This document shows positions 35,023-44,257 of a stretch of DNA of 64,000 nucleotides, one piece after another. The notes under the pieces were generated by a model, which was not told the origin of the DNA, ran no database searches, and saw only the letters and a program-made list of their open reading frames with translations. Each line of letters starts with the position of its first letter. Within the stretch, counting starts at the first letter, position 1. Position numbers and translations under genes: made by a program. Source of the stretch: Faucicola mancuniensis (lineage in GTDB: Bacteria; Pseudomonadota; Gammaproteobacteria; Pseudomonadales; Moraxellaceae); the NCBI RefSeq assembly GCF_046523945.1, contig NZ_CP171363.1, forward strand, positions 1,922,001 to 1,986,000, read 5' to 3'.

Positions 35023-35259
35023 ATGTTAAATATTAATATGTTCCAAGATAAACAAATTACTATTCCTAATACTGTCTTGCAATCTACTCATATTTCACCC
35101 AACGATGATTTAGAAATTCAATATCAAGAAAGCGTTATTATGCTCGTCCGTCAAACGGTTAAACCAAGCAAAAAATCACTGTTAGATTTTGCAGGTATTA
35201 CACAAGGCTTGTATGGTAATACAACCGAAGAACGCCAAAAATATATGAATGAAGATTAG
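35023..35259 (+). CDS. AbrB/MazE-type antitoxin-like protein, orphan
   Basis: 78 aa. The N-terminal half has the swapped-hairpin pattern of SpoVT-AbrB DNA-binding proteins (KQITIPNTVLQSTHISPNDDLEIQ). The C-terminal half (LLDFAGITQGLYGNTTEERQKYMNED) resembles the toxin-binding tail of VapB-type antitoxins. No PIN/VapC or MazF toxin follows; the next gene, 18 bp on, is a PBP. Ribosome site AGGAT. It is either a relic of a lost toxin-antitoxin pair or a stand-alone regulator. Confidence 0.7.
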   Translation: MLNINMFQDKQITIPNTVLQSTHISPNDDLEIQYQESVIMLVRQTVKPSKKSLLDFAGITQGLYGNTTEERQKYMNED

Positions 35260-35277
35260 AATATTAAAAGGCTCAAA

Positions 35278-37920
35278 ATGACCGACAACCAAAAAAACTT
35301 TAGAGTATCACAAGCCCTATACCGTACCATTTTAACCAACTTAAACGTCATTTTGGTGATATTTTTGCTTGGGCTTATCGCTTGGCTCGTCTGGTATCTA
35401 TCGCCACTTACCACCGACAACAATACCTACAACGCCAAAAACTACGAATCTGCCCTAACCGTTGTCGTGGATAACTTTGTCAAAGCCGAAACCGCCAACC
35501 AAATCGCCCAAACTCAATCAAACGCCCAAAATTTAGACAATAAACTGTTTAACACTTGCGATTTTGCCAAACAAAAAACCCAACAAAACTATACCAAAAA
35601 AATCAGCCAAATTAACGAGCAACTCACCACCTTATTTAAACAAAAACAACTGGCTAGCCATTACCAAATCAACACCACAGGGCTATGGCAACAAGCCTGC
35701 GAACAACAAATCAGCGAAAAATCATTCAACTTTGCCCTAACCACGCTAAACAATCGCCAAAAACTGCAACAATTACAATGGCTTGAGCAACTGCCAAACC
35801 GCAAAAATAGCACCGATACCAGTCTGGTACGCTTGCCAAATAACTGGTTGACCCAAACAAATCCTTGGTACGGTTTGTCAGGTTGTGTGTATCTCAAAAC
35901 ACCGAAAACCGCCACCAATCAAACAGGTTATCTGTACGTGGACAACAATGCGACCAGTGATGAAAATATTAATAATGGGCTAATGCAACTGTGCAATCAC
36001 CCAGATTTAATCCCAAAAAATGCCAATATTGACAACGCCGATTTTGCCAACACCCAAAACCAAACCAAAAATCAAGCCAATCAAAACCAACTAGAACAAC
36101 TGGTAAACGCCCAAACATGGCTCAAACTGCTACAAAAACGCCAAGCAACCAGTCCAGAACAACTCATTCAACCAACTATTCAAGGGCAAAATCAAGGTCA
36201 AAATCAAATTGCCTTACCGCAAAACCTTGCCATGATGTATAGCGGACTTGCCAACATTCATGCCAAATATTTTGACAAACAACTGATTGATGCTTATCAA
36301 AATTATCAACAAAATCATGACCAGCGTAACTGGTGGCAAAAACTGACCGCACCACCGATTAACGCCATTGAACTTGACGGTTCGGATATCAAAATCGGCT
36401 ATAATATGTCGCTTACCTTTGACCCTGCTATTCAAGCTCAAGCACAAAACGTGGCGGACTGCTTTACCAATAGCCCCAACGCTAGTCTTGATTGCAACAC
36501 TTTGCTGTCAAATAATCTGCAAATGGTCGCCAGTCAAATGTACGAAAATGCATTGGTTCGCAGTGTCGGCATTGCGGTGATTGATGTCAAAACCCAAGGC
36601 GTACTTGCGTTAGCCAGTAGCGACTCAAGCTGTTATCGCCTTGATAATGGCGACACCCGTATTAAAGCAAATAATTGTCCAACGCTTTGGCAAAAAGATT
36701 GGAGCAAACAAAATCTTAACAATCATGCCCTGTATCAAAGCGTTTACCCAGGCTCAATCGTCAAAACCGTGCAAGCATTGGGGCTAGTGCGAGCCAATCC
36801 ACGTTTTAAAAATCAAGGCTCTGCCGAATTTCGTTATTTAAAACAAGTGATGGCAAGTTCATCAACCGAGCGAGTGGCGAATTTTTTATTTTGCCAAAAT
36901 ACCACCAGTCAAATGACGTTATCAAGGGATAAAAATGGCATTTGCCAAGGGATTCCCGCCTTTAAAAAAGCCAGTGATGATATGGGCTGGAGTGCTAACT
37001 GTCTAACGGACGAAACACAATGCGGTTTTAAAGATTTGTTATTTGGCAAAAATTATGACAGCGACCCCATGCTTCAAAGTCGCTATTTTTCTGGCGTGCT
37101 TTTGACCGATGGCAAAAACGACTACACCCCAAAACAGCTACAGTTTAGCAAAACCCAAGTCGCAAACTGTGTCAAAGCCAATGGCGGTCGCATGAGCGGG
37201 GCGTGTCGCCAAGGCGGTGATGAGCTAAATAGCGTGATGAACCAAGTATTTGGGGCGGGCAATGCCAAAACGTCCGTGCTAGGGGCGAGCGATATGTTTG
37301 CCAATCTGTTGATTGCTGACAATGGCGACAAACAGCGTCGTGGTGTGCATATCATTGATGATTTGTGGGGCGTGCATCAAATTCCACTACGCCCAAAAGC
37401 ATGGCGTGGTGATGCGGTGGGGCAGACCGATGATTTGGGGCTGTTGCCTGTGCGGATTAGCCAGTCGGACGCAAGGGCGACTTTGAGCTTGTTATCAGGC
37501 ACATTGCTTGCAGGCACTGGCTTAAGTGGTCACAACGGTACAGCTTACACAGCGTGTACACAAGCGATTGGCAGCTGTGCATGGACGGCTGGCAAGGTGG
37601 TCGGTAAGACAGGCACACCAGGCTTTAATTTTCCGATTGTCAAAAATGGCAACAGCGTTTATACGCCCAATGTTACGGTGAATATGGTGGCGAACGCTTG
37701 TAACCGTGTGGACGGCAAAATCAATGCCAATATTTGCCATACGCGTCCTTATAAGTGGTTTGTGTATGGATTAAAAGATAAAAATGGGCAATGGGATAAA
37801 GCGGTGGCGGTGTTGGTTGAGCGGAATTTTGCCAAAAATGGTTTGGTTGATGACCCAAAAGACGGCATTAATAGAGCGGTGCAAGCAGGAATGATTTTGG
37901 CAAAACAAATGTATGATTAA
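35278..37920 (+). CDS. Large class B-like penicillin-binding protein, divergent
   Basis: 880 aa with one N-terminal membrane anchor (about 22-44). A long Gln/Asn-rich periplasmic region precedes a transpeptidase domain. The three catalytic boxes are present: SIVK (Ser493, Lys496), SAN (Ser572) and KTGT (Lys777). Spacing between boxes is much longer than in PBP2/PBP3, and several Cys pairs occur (for example CQNTT, CNRVD). It belongs beside the SEDS gene just upstream, matching the SEDS-bPBP partnership known for RodA-PBP2 and FtsW-PBP3. Its low similarity to those, as judged by eye, suggests a specialised wall-synthesis role. Strong AAAAGG site. Confidence 0.82.
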   Translation: MTDNQKNFRVSQALYRTILTNLNVILVIFLLGLIAWLVWYLSPLTTDNNTYNAKNYESALTVVVDNFVKAETANQIAQTQSNAQNLDNKLFNTCDFAKQKTQQNYTKKISQINEQLTTLFKQKQLASHYQINTTGLWQQACEQQISEKSFNFALTTLNNRQKLQQLQWLEQLPNRKNSTDTSLVRLPNNWLTQTNPWYGLSGCVYLKTPKTATNQTGYLYVDNNATSDENINNGLMQLCNHPDLIPKNANIDNADFANTQNQTKNQANQNQLEQLVNAQTWLKLLQKRQATSPEQLIQPTIQGQNQGQNQIALPQNLAMMYSGLANIHAKYFDKQLIDAYQNYQQNHDQRNWWQKLTAPPINAIELDGSDIKIGYNMSLTFDPAIQAQAQNVADCFTNSPNASLDCNTLLSNNLQMVASQMYENALVRSVGIAVIDVKTQGVLALASSDSSCYRLDNGDTRIKANNCPTLWQKDWSKQNLNNHALYQSVYPGSIVKTVQALGLVRANPRFKNQGSAEFRYLKQVMASSSTERVANFLFCQNTTSQMTLSRDKNGICQGIPAFKKASDDMGWSANCLTDETQCGFKDLLFGKNYDSDPMLQSRYFSGVLLTDGKNDYTPKQLQFSKTQVANCVKANGGRMSGACRQGGDELNSVMNQVFGAGNAKTSVLGASDMFANLLIADNGDKQRRGVHIIDDLWGVHQIPLRPKAWRGDAVGQTDDLGLLPVRISQSDARATLSLLSGTLLAGTGLSGHNGTAYTACTQAIGSCAWTAGKVVGKTGTPGFNFPIVKNGNSVYTPNVTVNMVANACNRVDGKINANICHTRPYKWFVYGLKDKNGQWDKAVAVLVERNFAKNGLVDDPKDGINRAVQAGMILAKQMYD

Positions 37921-37992
37921 TTTTACAAGCCTTGATTTAAAATCATACCAAAATAGATTATAATGACCCAACCATTCACAAAACACGATTTT

Positions 37993-38197
37993 AGAACCTG
38001 TATTCATAACGTTTTTGCAATGAAAAATGCGATAAATCGCCAGCTTTTCAAGGAAAAAACGCAGACTGATAGTCATTCTATCAGACAAGTTTTTGACGAA
38101 GAAAAGCAAGATTTAGCCATTTTTCATGCAAAAGCAAATAAATATTTAGTGAAAAACCTGTAAGATTTTATGGCGTAATGTTGTGAATACAGGTTCT
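37993..38197. repeat. MITE, 205 bp, complete
   Basis: Begins AGAACCTGTATTCATAAC and ends GTTGTGAATACAGGTTCT, an imperfect inverted repeat (14 bp perfect). A 7-bp hairpin CTGATAG-TCATT-CTATCAG lies inside (38066-38084). Flanks read TTA on both sides, a possible 3-bp target duplication (TTA) depending on the exact boundary. The interior matches the 6808 element in inverted orientation. Ends 21 bp before the prmB ATG. Confidence 0.88.
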
Positions 38198-38218
38198 TAA
38201 CAAACGGAAAAAAACAAT

Positions 38219-39412
38219 ATGCAATCGCCAATTAACCTAAGCAGTTTGCCAAATAACCTATCAGACATTGAATTTGACGACAGTCTGGACGACTTTGACG
38301 AAGACAGTCATTTTGAACAAATAGACACAGATAACATCATCGTGCATGATAATATGCTAGACGCTGACGAACTGGTTCAACTCAACCACGAATTTGACGA
38401 AGCCATTCAATCACTCAAAACCATTCGTGATTTTATCCGTTTTTGTATCAGCAAATTGCGTGAGCATGACGTGGTGGTCGCCCAAGGCACAACAGACGTA
38501 TTTGCCGAAGCAGGCGCGATTGTGTTACACACCTTGTCATTACAATGGTCGGCTGATGAGCAGATTTTGGATTGTCGTTTGACCGACAGCGAAAAAACCG
38601 AAGTTTTGACCCTCTTACAACGCCGTATCGTGGAGCGAAAACCGCTTAGTTATCTGATTAATTTGGCGTATTTTTGCGAATTGCCGTTTTATGTTGATGA
38701 GCGAGTGTTAATCCCACGTTCACCTATCAATGAACTGATTCGTCAGCAGTTTTATCCGTATTTTGAAAGCAATGATTTGGTTCAAAAATTGAGTGGTAGC
38801 AAAAAAGACCCACAATTTTTTGAACATGGTCTGGACGAAAAACAACTGGCACAACCTGAGCGAATCTTGGACTTGTGTACAGGTTCTGGCTGTATTGCCA
38901 TTGCGTTGGCAAGCCGTTTTCCAGATGCCTTTGTTGATGCCAGCGATATTGACAAAAACGCCCTTGAAGTGGCAGGCGTGAACGCCAATCACCACGAAGA
39001 TATCACCCATCAGTTAAACTTGATTGAGTCGGACTTGTTTGCCAAAATCCCTGCCGAAAATCAGTACGATTTAATCGTTACCAATCCGCCTTATGTGGAT
39101 TCGGCAACGATGGCGGACTTGCCACCTGAGTTTTTGTACGAGCCTGACCATGCCTTGTCCGCAGGGCAGGACGGTTTGGATATCGTTCATCAAATCTTGT
39201 TCCACGCTCCAGATTATTTAACACGTGATGGTCTATTGGTGTGCGAAGTGGGCGATAGCGAATGGGCGTTACGCCAAGCCTATCCCGACATTCAGTTTGA
39301 TTGGCTGATCTTTGCCAATGGTGGTAGTGGTGTGTTTGCGATGGACTTTGACGAATTGATGGAAAACCGTGAATATTTTCGCCATTATGTAGAAAAATTA
39401 AACAAACTTTGA
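38219..39412 (+). CDS. prmB: Ribosomal protein uL3 N5-glutamine methyltransferase
   Basis: Methylates a glutamine of ribosomal protein L3 using SAM. 397 aa, longer than typical PrmB (about 310) because of an acidic N-terminal extension (residues 1-60, many Asp/Glu) that has no known role. RVLIPRSPINELI, ILDLCTGSGCIAIALAS (SAM site) and IVTNPPYVD (NPPY catalytic motif) are clear. The conserved N-terminal TIRDFIRFCISKL block starts at about residue 63. An in-frame start near there would give a normal-size protein, but the ATG at 38219 has a GGAAAA site. A MITE ends just upstream. Confidence 0.93.
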   Translation: MQSPINLSSLPNNLSDIEFDDSLDDFDEDSHFEQIDTDNIIVHDNMLDADELVQLNHEFDEAIQSLKTIRDFIRFCISKLREHDVVVAQGTTDVFAEAGAIVLHTLSLQWSADEQILDCRLTDSEKTEVLTLLQRRIVERKPLSYLINLAYFCELPFYVDERVLIPRSPINELIRQQFYPYFESNDLVQKLSGSKKDPQFFEHGLDEKQLAQPERILDLCTGSGCIAIALASRFPDAFVDASDIDKNALEVAGVNANHHEDITHQLNLIESDLFAKIPAENQYDLIVTNPPYVDSATMADLPPEFLYEPDHALSAGQDGLDIVHQILFHAPDYLTRDGLLVCEVGDSEWALRQAYPDIQFDWLIFANGGSGVFAMDFDELMENREYFRHYVEKLNKL

Positions 39413-39430
39413 TTTTAAAAGGGCTTTACC

Positions 39431-40090
39431 ATGAGTATTGATTTTAGTGCAAAACGTTTATCTTATGAACAAGGCGAACTTGATGAACAAGGCTTGCCCA
39501 CCACGCCTTATCCGTTAATCCAAAATTGGGTAAACGAAGCCCTAGAAAAGTACCAAGGCGAAGCCTACGCCTTTTTTTTGGCGACTTGTGGTGATGACAA
39601 TTTGCCATCGGTGCGAACGCTGTTGATGCGTGAAATTGTATCGCTTGACGATGACAATATCGGCTTGATTTTTTATAGTAACTATGACAGCCAAAAAGGG
39701 CAAGATTTGGACAATAATCCCAATGCTGAAGCCTTGTTTTTTTGGGCAAGTTTAGAGCGTCAAGTGCGTTTGACAGGCAAAGTGAGCAAAATTAGCCGTG
39801 AACAATCCGCCCAATATTTTCACTCTCGCCCAAAAGACAGCCAGCTAGCGGCATGGGTCAGCACGCCACAAAGTGGTGTAGTCGCCAGTCGTGATGTGAT
39901 GAATGAGCGGTTTGAAAATTTGGCAAATCAATACCAAGATAGCGAAATTCCATTGCCAGATTTTTGGGGCGGTTATCAATTAACGGTTGAAAAAATTGAG
40001 TTTTGGCAAGGACGAGCCAACCGTATGCATGACCGCATTGTTTATCAAAAAAATGGCGACAATTGGCAAATTTTGCGTTATTTGCCTTAG
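39431..40090 (+). CDS. pdxH: Pyridoxamine 5'-phosphate oxidase
   Basis: FMN enzyme giving pyridoxal phosphate. 219 aa. Signatures: PSVRTLLMREI, IFYSNYDSQKGQDL, NAEALFFWASLERQVRLTG and FWQGRANRMHDRIVYQK (substrate and FMN contacts). It begins 18 bp after prmB, probably cotranscribed. It converges with the cyclic-nucleotide gene, the stop codons overlapping by four bases. Confidence 0.95.
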   Translation: MSIDFSAKRLSYEQGELDEQGLPTTPYPLIQNWVNEALEKYQGEAYAFFLATCGDDNLPSVRTLLMREIVSLDDDNIGLIFYSNYDSQKGQDLDNNPNAEALFFWASLERQVRLTGKVSKISREQSAQYFHSRPKDSQLAAWVSTPQSGVVASRDVMNERFENLANQYQDSEIPLPDFWGGYQLTVEKIEFWQGRANRMHDRIVYQKNGDNWQILRYLP

Positions 40091-40566
40091 CCTTTTTTTG
40101 CTTTTTGGGTGTTGTTTGAGCGACTTAAATTTTCGGATGTTCTACGTAATTTTAGGCTTAACAACACCGCAATGCCACGCAAAATTTCAATGCCAATGCG
40201 TGGATAATCGGTCAAAATCGTTTCAAAATCTTTTTTGGATAATTTTACCAAAGCCGTCAACTCGCTTGCCTTGACCGTTGCCGAGCGTGTCAACATGTCA
40301 ATCAACGCCATCTCGCCAATGCTGTCGCCTTGTGAAATATTGCCAATTTGGGTCAGTCCGCTATCGTTGGCATTATTTTTTAAAATCGCCAAATTACCAA
40401 GTAACACAAACGCCAAATAATCGCCGTGTTCGCCTTCGTTAAACAAAATTTCATTGGGGACGAGTTCTTGAAATACCAAATGTTGCTCCAAAATTTGAAA
40501 CATAAAAGGATCAAGATTGGCAAAAATTGGGCTGTTTTTTAGGTGGTCATATAATAAATTTGACAT
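40087..40566 (-). CDS. Cyclic-nucleotide-binding domain protein
   Basis: 159 aa, a single cNMP-binding beta barrel: LEQHLVFQELVPNEILFNEGEHGDYLAFVLLGNLAIL (in pieces) and QGDSIGEMALIDMLTRSATVKA, the phosphate-binding cassette (GEMA-x-RSATV). No helix-turn-helix follows, so it is not a Crp-type regulator. The C-terminal helix is basic. Probably a sensor module; the ligand and partner are unknown. It is 36 bp downstream of the amidase gene on the same strand. Confidence 0.87.
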   Translation of the reverse strand: MSNLLYDHLKNSPIFANLDPFMFQILEQHLVFQELVPNEILFNEGEHGDYLAFVLLGNLAILKNNANDSGLTQIGNISQGDSIGEMALIDMLTRSATVKASELTALVKLSKKDFETILTDYPRIGIEILRGIAVLLSLKLRRTSENLSRSNNTQKAKKG

Positions 40567-40602
40567 ATCAATTGGCTTTTTAAATTTTTTTATAAAAATA
40601 GT

Positions 40603-41601
40603 TTAAGGATTTTTAACATCAAAACGCTGACTGGCAAACAAATTAATTTGATTACGAAAGCGATTTTGTTCATCATTATCAAAATTTGCTACGACAATTT
40701 TTGCGGTATCAGGATATTTTTCATCACTCAAATAGTTTAAAATACTGGCATTTGGCAAAAATGTGCTGGCAAAATGGCTTAAAGGCAAATTTTTGAATAA
40801 ATCTGTTAAATCTTGTTGGCTATTTGGCGGTAAAAATTCATGAGAAATTGGCTCGCCAATGCTTTCACCAAAAGCATTTATCATGTGGCTATGTCCCCAC
40901 GTTTCTCGTTGATTGACTCCTTTTGACGTGTTAATCAGATGTTCGCCACCTTGTGCCGAACCGACTACCAAGCATTGACTGTCCAACGCACGAGCGGTCA
41001 AAAGTGTTTGCCAATGGGCTTTGCCAGTGGTAAAGGTAAAGGCGGACGGAGCGGTCAAAATGTCGGCATTTAACTGGCGTAAACGTGTGGCAAGCAAGGG
41101 AAAACGCAAATCAAAACACACCATCAAACCGATATTGCCCATCGCTGTCTTGGCGACAACAGGCGTATCGCCCGCTTCAAAAGTCTGCCCTTCGTCATAA
41201 TTGGCGGTTTTGTCATTGACGGTCGCTTTAAACAGATGAATTTTATCATAACGAGCCAACAAATTGCCATCAGGCTCAAACAACAGCGAGCTTTGGCGAA
41301 ACTTATTATCCGCTACAGGCGTACCATCTGGGCGATACGGACAAGGTAGCGTGCCTGCGAGCAGATGAATTTGGTAATGATTGGCAAGTTTGCCACACCA
41401 ATTTTTTAAATCCTCAAAATACTGACTAGCCAACCCTTGTTTGCCAAAACAAAACGCATTTTCGGGCAACACCACCAAATCAAGCGGTAAATTTTTGGCA
41501 GAAAAATGCTGTTTTGCGGTGATGATGGCGTGTTCAATTTGGATAATATTGTCCAAAATATTGGTCTGACTGTTCAGTTCAATATTAGCGATAGTTGGCA
41601 T
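40603..41601 (-). CDS. Carbon-nitrogen hydrolase (Nit2/omega-amidase-like)
   Basis: 332 aa nitrilase-superfamily enzyme. The catalytic triad is visible: Glu in LVVLPENAFCF, Lys in RYDKIHLF, Cys in MVCFDLRFP. The ATG at 41601 has an AAGGA site five bases upstream and gives MPTIANIELNSQ. Similar proteins hydrolyse alpha-ketoglutaramate or deaminated glutathione. The C-terminal 70 residues beyond the domain are less conserved. Divergent from rpoN. Confidence 0.87.
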   Translation of the reverse strand: MPTIANIELNSQTNILDNIIQIEHAIITAKQHFSAKNLPLDLVVLPENAFCFGKQGLASQYFEDLKNWCGKLANHYQIHLLAGTLPCPYRPDGTPVADNKFRQSSLLFEPDGNLLARYDKIHLFKATVNDKTANYDEGQTFEAGDTPVVAKTAMGNIGLMVCFDLRFPLLATRLRQLNADILTAPSAFTFTTGKAHWQTLLTARALDSQCLVVGSAQGGEHLINTSKGVNQRETWGHSHMINAFGESIGEPISHEFLPPNSQQDLTDLFKNLPLSHFASTFLPNASILNYLSDEKYPDTAKIVVANFDNDEQNRFRNQINLFASQRFDVKNP

Positions 41602-41840
41602 ATCTGTCCTTATCATTGGTAAATTTGGCAAATATTTTACCACGTTTAACAAAAATATCCGCCAAAAATTGTCTTGTATCGTTTATTTTGCAGGTTTTAT
41701 GCCAACAATGCAATCAAATCTATACCAATTTGTTAAAAATAGGTTAAAATATTGCCAAATAATGACGAAATAGTAATATAAGTTTTAAAAATGTTGTTAA
41801 AAAAATTAAATAATCTATGTGAAAAAATAGGAGCGTGCCA

Positions 41841-43610
41841 ATGAAAATGGGATTAGGGGCAAAGCTGTCCACAGGCATGACCTTAACGCCACAAATGCAA
41901 CAGGCAATCCGTTTGTTGCAGTTGTCAAGCCTTGAACTAGAGCAAGAAGTCCAACAAAAACTGGACGAAAATCCGCTTTTAGAACGGATTGAAGAAGACA
42001 ATTTTGAACAGGCTGATTTTGATGACAATTTTTTTGACAATCATACAGACACACCAGAATACAGCAGTGAGAAAACCTTAGACGATTTTAACCAAGAAAA
42101 TTTGCATGACTTTGATAAGGGATTTGATAAAGATTTTGACGACAATTTTGATAATGGCAGTTTTGATAATTTTGATAAACAAAATGATGACTGGCAATCC
42201 GATTGGCAAAATAGCCTAAGCAAATCTAGCGATAACTCACGCAATTTGGACGATGGTTATGACAAATATGGTGGGCTAGATGGTAGTTTCTCGGACAGTG
42301 ATTTTTTGGACAATGATTTTCAAGATTTTGGTTCAGATGCGATAGACAGTAGCGAGCATTTTGCCAGTGATAATTTGGAAATGGTGGTGGATACGCAGTG
42401 GGACGAGATTTATACCAATGAGCCGACAGGTTTGTCAAAGGTGGATGATGATTTTGATGATGATTTTAAATTTAGCACGCAGGGCAATATCCAAGACCAT
42501 GTACGTTGGCAGTTAAATTTTAAACATTTGTCCGATATTGAAATGATTATCGCCGAATATTTGATTGATAGTATGGACGATAAAGGTTTTATCCATCTCC
42601 CGACTGATGAGCTGTTTCATAGTTTGGATATGATGTTGTCCTTTTATCAAATTGATGAAGTGGAATTGGATTTGGACGATATTGAAGTGGTGATTAAGCA
42701 AATCCAAAGCTGTGAACCGCTTGGCGTAGGGGCGAGAAATCTGTCGGAATGTCTGTGTTTGCAGTTGCAACGCTTGCCAAAAGATACGCCTTATTTGGAC
42801 AAAGCCAAACAATTATTACAATATTCTGACTTAATTATTAGTAATAATATTAAAGATTTATTAAAAAATACCGATTTAAAATTGGACGATATTCAGCCGT
42901 CTTTGGCATTGATTCGTACGCTTGACCCAAATCCTGCATTAAGCTATCAGCAGTCACAAAGCCATTTGGACTTTGCCCCAGACAGTTATGATGTGCCTGA
43001 TGTGTTGGTCAGTCCGTTTAAAGATGGTTGGCAAGTTACCTTAAATCCTGATACCTTGCCAAAACTGCGTGTCAATAAAGAATACGCCAGTTTAATCAAA
43101 CGCAATGATGACAGCAAACAAAATAATTATTTGCGAGAACATCTGTATGACGCACGATTATTTATTAGAAGTATTGAAGAAAGAAATCAAAATTTGTTAA
43201 AAGTGGCAAGTTGTATTATCAAACGCCAACAAGCCTTTTTGGAACAAGGCTCAATCGCCATGCAACCGATGATTTTAAAAGATGTGGCGGACGAAGTGGG
43301 CTTGCACGAATCCACCGTGTCGAGGATTACCACCAGTAAGACAATTTTAACGCCCAAAGGTTTGTTTAGTTTAAAATATTTCTTTTCCAGTCAAGTGTCA
43401 AACGAAGAGGGCGATGGCGTGTCATCAACGGCGATTAGTGCGATGATTAAGCAGATGATTGACAACGAAGACCCCAAAAAACCGCTATCAGACAGCACGA
43501 TTATGGATAAGTTAAAACAAGATGGCATTGATATCGCAAGACGAACCGTAACAAAATACCGTGAAGCGATGAATATCGGCTCATCAACTCAGCGAAAACA
43601 ACGGTTTTAA
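41841..43610 (+). CDS. rpoN: RNA polymerase sigma-54 factor
   Basis: 589 aa, about 110 longer than usual. Region I (LGAKLSTGMTLTPQMQQAIRLLQLSS) contacts enhancer-binding proteins. Residues about 55-195 form an expanded, highly acidic Asp/Asn/Phe/Ser-rich region II with recurrent DNDF/DNFD/DFD motifs. Core-binding and DNA-binding region III follows, with HTH segment VADEVGLHESTVSRITTSK and the RpoN box ARRTVTKYRE near the C terminus. TAGGAG lies seven bases before the ATG at 41841. No hpf, ptsN or lptB neighbours, the usual set, are present. Its targets may include pilin genes in this family. Confidence 0.95.
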   Translation: MKMGLGAKLSTGMTLTPQMQQAIRLLQLSSLELEQEVQQKLDENPLLERIEEDNFEQADFDDNFFDNHTDTPEYSSEKTLDDFNQENLHDFDKGFDKDFDDNFDNGSFDNFDKQNDDWQSDWQNSLSKSSDNSRNLDDGYDKYGGLDGSFSDSDFLDNDFQDFGSDAIDSSEHFASDNLEMVVDTQWDEIYTNEPTGLSKVDDDFDDDFKFSTQGNIQDHVRWQLNFKHLSDIEMIIAEYLIDSMDDKGFIHLPTDELFHSLDMMLSFYQIDEVELDLDDIEVVIKQIQSCEPLGVGARNLSECLCLQLQRLPKDTPYLDKAKQLLQYSDLIISNNIKDLLKNTDLKLDDIQPSLALIRTLDPNPALSYQQSQSHLDFAPDSYDVPDVLVSPFKDGWQVTLNPDTLPKLRVNKEYASLIKRNDDSKQNNYLREHLYDARLFIRSIEERNQNLLKVASCIIKRQQAFLEQGSIAMQPMILKDVADEVGLHESTVSRITTSKTILTPKGLFSLKYFFSSQVSNEEGDGVSSTAISAMIKQMIDNEDPKKPLSDSTIMDKLKQDGIDIARRTVTKYREAMNIGSSTQRKQRF

Positions 43611-43618
43611 CAAAAAAA

Positions 43619-44257
43619 TCAACCTTGCCAATTACCCACACCATAAAACAGCACTTTTGCTTGTTCGGTGCAACGTTTCACATAGGCGGTTTTTTCATCG
43701 TTTTGTTCTGGCGTGAATTTTAGCCATTGATACACCCACGAAAAAAATAAATTCACGCCCATATCCGCAACTAATAAGCGAATATCTTCTGATAAACCTT
43801 TAAATGCAGGTTGTAAGCCCAAGTCATCGCTCAAACTTTTGACAAAAATACGAATTTGTGACTCTAAGGCTTGATACACCGCTTGATTGCCACCATAACG
43901 CTCAGACACGATAAAATGCCAATACAAAGGCGACTGACTAATTGACTCAAAAAATAACGCCACCGAGCCTGAAATCTGTCCATCATGGGTGCGAGTTTTA
44001 CCCAGTTGTAAATGCTCACGCAACGTATGCAAAGCCGAGCCTAGTTCTTCATTGACAAGGCTTTGTCCCAAATCGTTCATGTCTTCAAAATGCCGATAAA
44101 AAGCTGTTGGCACAACGCCGACTTCACGAGCGACATGGCGTAAAGAAATCGCTGAATAAGCAAAACCTTGAAAAGATAAATCTAAAATGGCTTGGAAAAA
44201 AGCTTGTCGGGTTTGGCGTTTTTGTTCGTTTCTTGGGATACGGGTTTTGGTTGTCAT
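43619..44257 (-). CDS. TetR/AcrR-type regulator, FabR-like
   Basis: 212 aa. N-terminal HTH: KRQTRQAFFQAILDL, SLRHVAREVGVVPTAFYRHF, the TetR signature with YRHF. The ligand-binding domain has SERYGGNQAVYQALESQIRIF, which parallels the RERSG-F block of FabR, the repressor of unsaturated fatty-acid genes. It converges with rpoN. Target is inferred only. The gene has a long AT-rich upstream region shared with a small membrane-protein gene. Confidence 0.87.
   Translation of the reverse strand: MTTKTRIPRNEQKRQTRQAFFQAILDLSFQGFAYSAISLRHVAREVGVVPTAFYRHFEDMNDLGQSLVNEELGSALHTLREHLQLGKTRTHDGQISGSVALFFESISQSPLYWHFIVSERYGGNQAVYQALESQIRIFVKSLSDDLGLQPAFKGLSEDIRLLVADMGVNLFFSWVYQWLKFTPEQNDEKTAYVKRCTEQAKVLFYGVGNWQG

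Noticed and set aside
37963..38163. 66-codon plus-strand open frame starting MTQPFTKHDF
   Set aside because: It lies almost wholly inside the 37993-38197 MITE; no ribosome site, and the other complete copy (6808-7015) does not preserve the frame.
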